Below, piece by piece: positions 42,501-54,500 of a stretch of 64,000 bases of DNA (position 1 is its first letter; each line of letters opens with the position of its first letter). The stretch is from Crotophaga sulcirostris (Eukaryota; Chordata; Aves; Cuculiformes; Crotophagidae). The stretch lies in NCBI GenBank assembly GCA_013397455.1, contig VYZB01000015.1, positions 355,749 to 419,748 on the forward strand, written 5' to 3'. The position numbers were made by a program, and so were the translations under genes. Under the pieces are notes generated by a model that saw only the letters and a program-made list of their open reading frames with translations, did no database searches and had not been told where the DNA came from.

Positions 42501-45500
42501 TATGGTAGAAAAAAAAATCCAACAGATGCTAACACTGTAGGGGATATTTGGATCACAAACAAGAGCATTTGGACAATATAGTGAAAAATTAGAACACCTC
42601 ATGTCACCAACAATAAGAAAATCCATAATAAACTTCAATGCCAGTGAAATGAAGACCTCAAAAAAAATCCTTAAACCATCAAGTTGGAAATATTTGTTAT
42701 ATACATTTTGAAAAAGATAGAGGTACTTACTAGGTAGCTTTAGCACTTCCTTGTACTGTTACATTCAGGATAGGTATCCAAGTGCCTCTGTACTCAAAGG
42801 CAGGTAATACAGTTGCACCTCCTCCCATTCCAAGCACACCTGGGTTAGTTTGTGCTGAGCCAGTATTCCCAGATGCATTGCTTCCTGTTGAGAAGAAAAA
42901 GTGATAAAATTAACCAATCTAGTTTCAGCGATCAGCAAACTTTCATTTTCTATCTTTAATTTTTACACTGAGATATCTGGATTAATCTGAGATGTCCTGC
43001 TAAACAATAAACCACTACCAACAGAAAAGACTATTTTTGAGCTCCCTCTGCTGTCTAAAACAGGATCTTATGTGCAAAGTGATCAGTTTAAAAAGGTATA
43101 GTTGATTGATATCAACTGCCTTATTTTCAGTCAGAATAAAATGCTTCTATGAAAGGTACAGCAACATTCGTAACATTCTGCAAATGAACTAAACTTACAT
43201 GGTCTTGATAAAACAATACATATTTCAGTAAAGAGTCAAAGAGATATTTAAAAGGTAAGGATTATTTGAATAGCTGCATCCAGAACTTGGAAGTAGAAAA
43301 GAGCGGTCAATCATTCCAAGAACAAAAATCATCCCAAAGTTTAAAGATTTCAGAAATGCAAAAGACACAAGAAGAAACTCAAAGAGAACTGTAACTGAAT
43401 CTCTTTCACGCCAAGACAGAAGAAAACAAACCGCATCACAGCAGACCTGACAATGTGCCAACCAACAGCTAGAAAGGAACAAATTTTGATTCCAATTCAA
43501 GAAGCTAAAACAGGCAGATAAAAGGACAAGGAATTCTGTATATACACACTTCCTACATGTAGAAGGAGATCCATTCTTAATAGGAGTGGGCACCACAAGT
43601 TCGGACTCTGTCTGTATAGACAATGGGGAGAGAAGAGCAGAGTCTCCAAAAAGGCAGCTTACAGCACCTAAGACATCAGTGTAACAAGTGCCATTTTGGT
43701 GTGCTTGCTTTTAACATGTAGAGAGACTAAACTACTAATTTAGGCAATATGAATACACAAAAAAGCCTATGTATACACATTAACACAGTAAAGCTTAATA
43801 CATTCAAAAAACCAAAATCATACTGCTAAACATAAATGGTTAACCAAACGCTGCCACTAACAGGAACACAGTTACACTGGTTTCATTTTCTGTGATCCCA
43901 CTCAGTAGTCAGACACATACAACTATGTTTATACCAACATAATTCCTTAAAGTAGTAAAAAGGTTTACATTACACCAGTATAATAAAAGTGACACAAAAC
44001 TTCGGTAGATGCAGCTTTCGACTTCTATGAAACAGCAGATAGAAAGGCAGGAGCACTGCTCTGCTGACTGGGGGCTACGTATTACTCACAATACAGGTAG
44101 ATAAAATCACTTGTTGTATCAGACCTGAAAACACTGGTTTGTCTCAAGCTAGCTCTTCACCTCAGTGAACATGGTACCAAGCCAAATGTACATACAAAAT
44201 CAAAACAGAATTTATTAACACAAGAAAACGAAGGAAAATTAAAATTATAGTAACGACAAGAATTTACCAGTTTGGTTTGGTGTTGCTGATGTGTTCCCTG
44301 TGCTTGGTACAAGAAATAGTGACTGGATGAAAGACCCCAGTGCATTCACAATATCACGGAAAACTTTAGTGGAATGCTGCTTCATATCATATGACTGACA
44401 AAAGGACCTGGAAAGTATTATATAAAATACAATAAGGATTTGACAAATTAGGGACTAAAACCGTATTTTAACAGCAACCTGCCCCCCAACAAACTGTAGA
44501 CTAAAAGCACATTTTAACTGAAAATACTTAGGCAAATAATAATAATATGTAGCTTTAGGTAAATGCACCTTTGACACAGGTACGACAAAGAGAGTTCAGA
44601 ATACTCAAATTCAGCCCTTCCTGGATAATGTGCATTTTTATAAAAAAATATCTTGAAGAGTTTATTGCATTTAAGTTTCTATATATTTACAATATTTCAG
44701 GAAGCAGAGAAAAAGATTTCTTACATTTTATGTAAAAGTGAAACTCAATATATTTAATACCTTAATAGCTGAGGCTGCACACAAAGCCTGTGAATAGATT
44801 CTACTGCAACAGCTCTTAACCACTGTGGTTTGTCTGCATCGAGGAACTTAACCAGCAATGACAGAAAGATTTCACATTCTGTTACCTGAAAAGATATAGT
44901 TTATAGTTATTAAACTAAAAGAAAAGGCTTTCTACAAAATATTTTCTCCAAAACCCTTCTACTTCATGTTAGGAGTTGTAATCCAGCAAGTTTTGCACAG
45001 GATCCAAAAATCCCCTTCAATGAGCATTTACTTAAAATTATATAACAAACATACCTAATAATCATAATTTTTTGGCAAGCTAACACCACATATGCAATTG
45101 TATTGAAGGAGTTAAATTTCTCACAGACATTGCATTAAAGTTCTTACATGTGGTACAGTAACAAATGAAATGGAAAAAAAAAATTTTTTTGCAAATACCT
45201 AAAATTCAGAAAGTAAGAACAGCTGAAATGTGTTTTTATGCACGTTCTGTCAACAGTTTTAGCAAAACAAGTCAAAAGCCTCTTAGCAAGTATTAACAAG
45301 GCACAGCAATCAACGTTATCTAAAGCCAGGCAAACAACATAAGAAGATCAAAAGGTTCCCAAAACCTTAACTGAAAGGCAGTTAAGTACAGAAAAGACAA
45401 CAGCTTATCTACTCTGAAAATTTATACAAGTCCATGTTTAATAAAATCATACATGTCGAACACATGTAAACACAAATACACATAAGAGGAACAAAATACT

Positions 45501-48500
45501 TAGACTCAGTAGATGTAAACAGTTCCCAAGAACTAATTATTAATGTTACTGATAACAGTACTGGCATATACATAGAAAACCAGAATTGCATAAAGAAAAT
45601 ATGAACATATTCTTACCAGTAAACTGTAAAACTGCTTAATCAAAACAGAAACTACTCTCAGCAAACGCATACAGATGGGGAAGTATGGTTTTTCCACTGG
45701 TGCTGGGGAAGAAGACATGCTGGAACCTTGCCTGAATTTGATATTTGGGGAGAAGAGCTTTATAACAAGAGGGCATACCCTTTCTTTAAGAAGAAAACTA
45801 AATTCCTGATGCTGAAAAAGAAAACAGAACAAATTATAAGCAGGTATTCTTTAATTGCTACCAGTAGCTCCGATTATGCATCTTATTTACATTTACTATT
45901 ATGATTAAGCACTCTGAAGTCAGGTAAATCTTAGCATAAATTACACGCTCAGGAAATGAAAAGGAAGAACAGCAGACACATTGCAAAGCTACCAAAATGC
46001 ATGATGAAATTACATGGTTATACCACGCACCCCTCTTCTTATACTTTGCAAATTGATACAGGCTGCTAGTATATCATTTATTATATATTTGACTTTTAAA
46101 TTTAGCAACTGTCTGCTAAAAATGTATTACTATAGGACCATGGTGCATTTATATGCAGTAGATCCACACAACTTATAGTCATGATTCTTGCTGCTTGGCA
46201 AGTGGGGTGAGGTAAATGTTTTCCTAGAAATAACAATGCCACAAACTAAGTTATAGAGATGTCATAAATTATGCAAGATAAGAAAATGCATCTTCGAAGG
46301 AGAAATAAATGGCAAAACAAGAAGTGTAACAGAGTACAACACGCTCTATAAAACACACAAACACAGTGTATGGGAACAGAAAAAGCAGACAAAAAGCACA
46401 CAGCACTTCTCTATCATAAAAATCCACCATGTTAAAAGCTACAAGTCCTTTTGAAAAGTAGCACCCATGCTAAATTAAAGAGCAGTTAATGAAATGTAAA
46501 TTTTACTACCATGTGAACAAAAGTCTTCCTACTTTCCCCCAAAGAACTACTCACTTGTAAAAAAACTTGCGGAAAGTCATTGAGGACAGACTCAAGAAGT
46601 TCAAGGCCAAATGTCCGGGTCATTTCTGTCATACCCACAAGCCAGTAGGGAGCATCAGCATTAACTAACTGACAGAGATCCTTAAAAAGAAATACAATAA
46701 CATTTACATTTTCTGCACAGTGCTGTACCAGCACAGCTTTTCCGAGTCTACAACAAAATCTACACTCTCTCCCTCTTTCGTAATGAGTAATTTTCCAATT
46801 TTGATACATTTTTTCCGTCAAATTTCTTTTACATAAATTAAGCAAAAAAACTTTTTAGAAGAAACTCTAAACTTTGCTGCTATCCTTGTAGCAAACGCAT
46901 TCTTTCCTGCCCTCAAAAATATCCCTAGACCAGAGAATTTGCTAAGCCAAGAAGATTTTTATTCATATGATGAATACAACTACCACTTTTCATTATATAC
47001 TTGAATTTAACATACTGTACCAAGCACAAGAAGCAAGATTAAACTATAGTAGCAGTGTTTGGCTCACAGAAAAAAAGATCTTGAATTTGATCCAGACATG
47101 CAGGCTTAGTTATTATTTAACGTTTATAGTAAAACATTTTCCTAGGCCACTTTGCCTTCCTTTTCCAGTCATCCCCCCTGAGATACTGTGTATCATTGCC
47201 AATTACAATAAATGCAGATTAGAAAGCCTGAGGCTCTGGTTAAGGGCTTTGTCAATATGCCAACAGGAAGTTTTTGGAATTTCCTAGAGATGTAGAAGAA
47301 CCCAATCATAACTGCAAAGGTATTAATATATGCTCCCCAGCTACCTGAAAAAGCATATATGCATCTTTAGCACATGGTTTCAGTGTACTGACAGATCTTC
47401 TGTTACTATTTCCTTGAACTGCAACTGGTTGGTCAATAATATCTGTGTAAAAAACAAAAACCAGTTTTGTGAACAAAGGAACTGTTGAAAATCCAGTTAC
47501 ATATTAGTGTACACATTCAGCGTTCTTACAAAAAGAATCTAGGAGCAAGCCCAGGTAATTCTTCTGCAACTTATCATGTTTACAGAAATAAATACTAGAT
47601 TTGAGTACCAAAGATCATCAGTATAAAGCACTTCTTTCCAATAAGTAGTCCCTGCAAAATCACTACTGCCACTTATTTGAAAGTGACTGATCTAAGTTAA
47701 TTTCACCTTAAATGACACCCTCATCTCAAATTCCTTCCCAATACTAACCTGAAGAAAAGCTCTCACAGCTTTAAAATCTAGATTTTACATATTGCTGTAC
47801 CACTTGGACTGACACAATGGCTAAGGATTTCATCTCCTTTGAATACAAATAAATGTATAAAAGATAGTAAAAATTAATAACATCTGTGATATCTTTTATA
47901 GTGTTCTACTTTTTTTTCTGAGAAAGTTAAAGATTTGACATGTGTCCAAAAAACAGGATAACACAAGCAAGCAGGATAAGAACTACGCACACCTTTGTAT
48001 CGTTCATCTTCAGCAACCACTCTTTCAAATACAACAGTAACAACCTGCCGCACTGTAGCTGCCGCAGTGTTATTTGTGATATTATCTTTAGTGAAGTGCA
48101 ATCGAAAACAAAGTACAATGGCNNNNNNNNNNNNNNNNNNNNNTTTTAACAAAACAGTGGAAACAAGTTTGGGAGATTATATATAAAATAATATATATTT
48201 TCACCTTTTAGGTTTTATGGATTACCCTAGCCAAAATACCCTTTAGTAATCCTCCCCAAAGGTAATCTGTAAGTGGTACTACCTGAAGACATTACGATGT
48301 GCTAATAAAACTATAATTATCATACAGAGTGATCAACATAGTAATCAACCACATAAAACAACTTCCATGAATATTAATGTTAAAAGGACATCAGGATTAT
48401 ATGCTTAATCACAGAAAGGTCAGTCAACTCCACAGCTAAAATGCCATTTCTCTCCTACTTTAAATCACAATACTTTCACAACATGTTGCCTCGACTGCTA

Positions 48501-51500
48501 TTATTCCTAAGGTGCATATTTCAATGTGTCATTGCGCTGGCAGTGACCTGAATTCTGTGTCCCATTGGATTTCGTATTACCTCTAACACACAATTTAATA
48601 CTTACTTAATTTATAATTAATTTTGAAAATTAATGTCGGTATGCATAGTGAAACCTGTTTTTCTTGTTCTTTCGTCCTTATTCTATGGTCTTGTACTTGG
48701 ACTACTTAACCACACCCTTTTTCTTCAAAAATTCTGCCCAAGAACACAGCACCTCATTTGGAAAATGATCGTTATTTGGAACAAAAGAAACAATACAGTG
48801 CTGAAGAGTCTTTGACATAATTTCACTTCTCAAGTTAAAAAAGAACCTACTGACAAATCATTCAATCCTTAGCAAGTTTCTATTCTTCCATTTAGAAGTT
48901 TTATAAATTTTCCATTATCTTCCTGCCTTCAGTACACATTTGTAACTTAGTTGTGTTCTCCTTTTGTGTTTTTCCTCTCCTTGGCACAAATAGTGAATTT
49001 AATATTCACACACTGAACCAGTTAGGAAGTTACTTCAATAAAAGCAGAAGCAAAGAAAAAATTAAAACCTTCCACCAGAACAGAATGCCTTCAAAAATAT
49101 TCTTCAATTCTGTTCTCTCTTCCCCCCTCCAAAAAAAAAAAATCACTGCTACTAAACCAATACACTGAAGGCAGAGCATAGCAAAGAGAGTAACTTAGAA
49201 CTATTTGTTTAAAACAAAAATTCTTTCTTAAGTTGAAGAGAAATAATTATAAAATGTTACCTAGAAGATGAACTTTAAACAGAACTTCACAATTCATAGA
49301 TGGGTAAACAGTGTTGCTTCTTTGAAGATAATTATCTTGTAATTTAAGATTAAGAAGCATCAGAGACCTTATTTTTTTGTCTTAGTTGAAACATAACCAA
49401 AATGGTACGTTTAAAATTATGCAATAAAGTTATTTCAGTTCTGACTGAAAGAGTAATAACTGCACTGCTTCTGAAAGAGATTTAAGGCAGGGTGGCAGGC
49501 AGTTTCTTATATTTTCATTATTAGTGAGAGCTTGCACTGTGCTATGTGCTGATTTCAGTTCGAAAACATACATACAACAAATTTAGCAGGTGAGAAGCAC
49601 AGTGCTTTTATTGAAAATTTCCATTAAGTCAGAAATGTATTATTGCAGAGGAATTGAAAACCAGATCAAAAGGAAACCGAAAGAAATTCTGGTTTAGGAG
49701 TCTAGATATAAAGATAATAAGGACACAATAGACTCAAGAAAGCCCCCTCATCTTCCTTTATTTCCAAATGCTCGACATGTAAAACTTCTCCCTGTTCTTC
49801 CTCTTGGATATTTTAAGTATTATGATTGGCATTAACAAGCTCTTACCTTGGACAGTGCTTCATCATGCACAACTGTATTGGTTGTTAGAAGAACAAGAAC
49901 TGTCTGGAGCAATTTAAGTTCTTCGAGACTATTTTCCATCAGTTGCCAAAGCATATTAATAATGTTTCCTGCTGCAGCCTACAAAGAAATATTTTTTTGC
50001 CAACAATGAAGATGTTTACATACTGGAATATCATGTGTACACATGTAAGAATAGCACTCCCATAAATGCATATCATAACTGAATTTGCACGTTTTTCTAT
50101 ACCATAAGACAACACTAAGAACATAAAACAAATTTCATTGTCACAAGCTTCCCAAAATTCTTCTACAGAACTAACAATAAATATCTCTTAATGTGCAGTT
50201 CAAATTAAAGTGCATACTTTGTTTTCTAAGAAGAGACAGTAGAAAGACATTTTATCCTCAAAATCCATTCATATCAGAGAAATAGTTCAATCTTACAGTA
50301 TGCAAGTACAACTGAATGTGTATTTTAACAGTAGTATTTTCACCTGCTTCTTAATACACTACATATAACACACTGTAACATATTATGACACTTACAGTTG
50401 CAGGAAATGTGCATCCATTTTATCTTATTTTTAAAAGTAAAATGTAACAAAAACCTAATACATAATGCTATTATACAGAGTAAATTTTGTGGATGCAACT
50501 TTAAGAATTATATTTATCAAGGACCATTATATGTCCTGTTCCTGCAGTAAAAAAATACAAACTAAATGAGCTGGTTTGAACTTTCATGAATTTCCTTCTA
50601 GAAGTTACTCGTGTTTCCTTCCATCTTTTTTTTTTTAAAAAAATGGTCAAAAAGCTTTTCTCTTAAATTACTATTTTTTAAATACAGGTATGAGTAAAAT
50701 CATTTAGCAGACTATGGTCATTATAATATAAACAGCCATTTAAAAATAAAGCATTTACCTTCAGTTTGAGGTCTGTATTTCTCACATTGAAATATTCATA
50801 TATTTATATAAAGATTGATCTTACCTCTGAAACAACTTCATGGGACATGAGCCTTTGTATGGCTGCTAGACACAGTTGAGTGATCTTTGGTTCCTTTGTT
50901 CCACAACCCATCAGAAAAGGCTGAACTACCTCTGAGCTGTTCTCTTTCAATGCTTTCAAAGAGAGATATGGAAGCTGTCAATGTTTAATACTTTGAAGAA
51001 TACAACGCAAAAGTTGTTAATAATACTTATTAACAAAAAGCAATTGCCAGTCTGGGAATTTGGGGATTTACTCTTGCAACGAAGAGAAAAGCCAAGTGAA
51101 GACAGACACTGGGCAGCCACAGCTCACTTCCACAATTATCCAGGTTGAGGCTCAAATCCCAAGCACCTTCTCCTTTACATGCTCAAGTGACTTTGACTTT
51201 CTCTTTCCAACTCTAAAACATCCACTTCGAGTCCCTTTGGTTAGTAGGAAGCTGTAAGGTTCAGCCCATCCCAGAGCTTTCTCTGGCCTCGCAGTGCCAA
51301 CCAGCCTCGGGCTGGTAGTTGTCTTCTGCTCTGCTTCACCTCAGCACCAAATTCAAAAACAACATAAAGCGTGGCACAAGAGACATACCAAAGCATGTGG
51401 CAAGAAGGGGAATAGCAAAATACCACCAACAAAACAGGAGGAGAAAGAGACTGGACGGACTGTTCGTATCCTGGGTTTGTACACCTGACTGAATTTTGAA

Positions 51501-54500
51501 AGGGTAGCTTTTTAAAATGAAGTTTTGTCAGAAGAAAACACAAAAGTTTCATGAACTATTTTTTTTTAGGAGAAAAAACTTCACAATAAACACAACATTC
51601 CACACTGACATTTTAAAAAGCTTTTTCCTATAAAAGTAATTCTAGAAATCTCAGATAAACTTCATCAAATTAAAAAAGAAGACAGCATTTCTCCAAGATG
51701 AAAGGAAATGACGACTCTGATCAATGAGTCCTTTTCTGACTACAGGCATGGTTACTGATTCATGCAAACTTTTAAGATTTTAGCTGCTCATCACCATTTC
51801 AGATACTAAAAATTTCCTCACAGTTGAAAGTTCAATGTGTGTTCTTACATCGAATGTCAGAGACTGTATTTTAATCTATGTGTAATCAGAGAACTGAGTT
51901 CATTAAAAAGTTTCACACACTTTTTAGACCACAGATATTACTACAAAAAATAAAAAATATATTCTCACACAAAAATGCAAACATGACCTATTTTATTTTT
52001 TCTCTGGAGTGATTTGAAGTTAGGCTCACAGAGGGTTTATTATTATTTATCTCCACAACTAATTTGGAAATAAAAAGAAATATCAAGTCAAAAGCTACCA
52101 AAACGTATTTTAGCAACATTTTTCAACTGAAGTACTAACTAACACAACTAAGAAGTTTCTATCAAAAAAAAGGCTACTATAAATTATAGATGCCAACTTT
52201 CTTACATAACGTAACAGCTCTATTAACACATATACAGTCTATAGTTTTGCCAACCTCTTCAGAGCCCGCATAGTCCATTTGACCGAGGTTGATTTGCACC
52301 AAATGCCTTATCAAAAACAATTAAAATGCCAGCAGAAATGCGAATGAGTTAAACAGGCAGTGAACCTATATATTATCTGCTTTGATTTCAACAGTTTTTT
52401 TAACTTAACTACAAAGCATATATACCTGTTATTGAAATACACAGTATAATCCATATCTACCAATATCATTCTCCTATGAAACACTCCGTGGTTTTCAAAT
52501 TAAAACCAAAACATTGGCTACTTCATAAAAATGGAAGTTTGTTCCCAAATAAGATGTAATTTAGTCACCTAACTGTCAGTGTTTACATGTAAGCTAGAAT
52601 GCTAAGCTGCCATTACAGTCTATGAGCACCTACAGCACATGGCAAATACAGCTTAGAGAGCTCACTATAACATGGGCACAAATGCTTCTTCATTCATATG
52701 AATTTCTGAACTGCTACTAAATTCTAACCTTCAAGCAGAAAGAAGAAAGCAAAATTTTTTAATCACAAAACATTTATCCTTAACATAAGACTCGTGATAA
52801 AAGTTCTGAATGAAAAAAATGGCATGACAATTTATGAATAACAAGACAAAGAAAAATTTAAGCCTTTTAAACTGTTTTTCCTATAATCCATTAAAAACAA
52901 TAATCTCACAACAGGATCTATACAAGGATTTTTACTTAATAAAGCTAAAAAATTAATGTTTCGTAGATGTGGTTTGGTACCAATCATATTATCTTCAGCC
53001 TTAAAATACGAAAAAAATTTCTTGTATCCAGGTGTGTTTCCATTTTGGTACTAAAATTATGTAAGAATATATTAAAAAAGAATGGTACCAAAATTATGAA
53101 AGAATATATTAAAAAAGAAATCTATCATCACGAACCACATCAAAAACAAAGTTTGGGGAAAGTAGAACTTACTCTTTCATTCCATCAGCAAGATCATAGT
53201 ACTAATTTTCTAAAAGAACTTCTAAAACAAAAGTATGAATCGCAGATCTCAGAGTCATGTAGAAATAGTTTCTCACATTTATCTCCTGTGATATAAAGCA
53301 CAAGCTGACTTCTCTTTTGGAAGTACTCAAATCCTCATAAATAAATTAAAAAGGACATACTGACTGCCAAAAATGAAAACCTTGAAACTGCTCAACTTAA
53401 TTTTTCCAAGAGAACGAAAGAACTTAGATCAATGACCTCAGAGTTAAAGTTAAACACACCTCACCAGTCGTAATAAAGATTTTTAAGATTTTAATAAAGA
53501 TTTTAATATTGCATCTATTTTCCCCAAAATTATTATCCTACATAGTGTAATGCTTCAAGAAAGCATCAGGTCAGCTTATTCAAAACAATCTGATACAGCT
53601 GTTCTCATCTATTTTAGTGAAATGACACTTTACATCAAAGTACGAAGAAAAATCATATCCTGATCAAAATATTTATTTTCATCACTAGAATGTCTAGTAG
53701 ATGTTCCTAATTCATCTAGCAGTCAAAAAGTCATCTACTTCACTAGATTTCACAATTACAGTAGCTTTTTGCTACTTTATTATAACTAAAGTATTCATAT
53801 TATCTTCCTCAAAAAAAAATTAAATCGCGGACTGGAGACAGAAATCTTGACATTAACTTATCTAGAAGATTAGGTTACAACTGATACCTCAAAAAATATG
53901 ACAGTCTATAAAGAACTGGGGCTGTTTAATGGCATTACGTTTAAACTGCGGAATATTAGGATAATGTGCGCATAATGTATACATTCCCCTTTGTTCTGCA
54001 GTTTCTTACTGGGGAAAAAAAGTTATTATCCTAGTAGTAAAGATTAACTAACCAAAATAACTTTTAGGACCTGCTGGTTTTCCAAACCTCATAATAACAA
54101 ATCCACACAGTTTTTTTAGATGCATGAAATCCTAACTAAATTCTAGTTTAAACCTTCCAAAGGAAAAGTACTTAAAAAAATCTGACCAACTATCAGAAAG
54201 TTTCCTCTAAAAGATAAAAGACTGCCTATCCATGCCCCAAAACAATGCTCCTTCATATCACTTTGAAATGAAGATTAAAACACAAAGAATTTTGCAGGAT
54301 TACAAACTGGCTTTCTAAGATATAAAGGTCTTTATAAAGTAATATGCCAAAGAACGTTGACAGCTTCCCAAATGGCCAACTAGAGATTTCTCTTGTTCAT
54401 TTGCGTATTTTGATATAGCTGACATTACCTGGCATAGTTTTCCCACTTATGTCAGCATTCATGACAGCAGTAAAAACAAAGAAAATAAACAAATAAAAGA

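Larger units (their letters stand above)
40144..47992 (-). other. MON2 introns 11-5 (2587, 1383, 353, 731, 743, 664 and 550 nt)
   Basis: Introns around exons 11-6. There is a TG/TA microsatellite-like tract at about 41146-41163, a T8A7 tract at 41858-41872 and an A10T8 tract at 45174-45191. The 132-residue frame in intron 10 (43225-43623) matches nothing I know. Confidence 0.75.

Noticed and set aside
43225..43623. 132-residue minus-strand frame in intron 10
   Set aside because: Hydrophobic, Leu/Phe/Ser/Cys-rich composition typical of T-rich DNA read by chance; not in the MON2 frame path and no recognised motif.
51140..51165. tRNA B-box-like string (ggctcaaatcc)
   Set aside because: No matching A-box, no cloverleaf and no acceptor stem around it.
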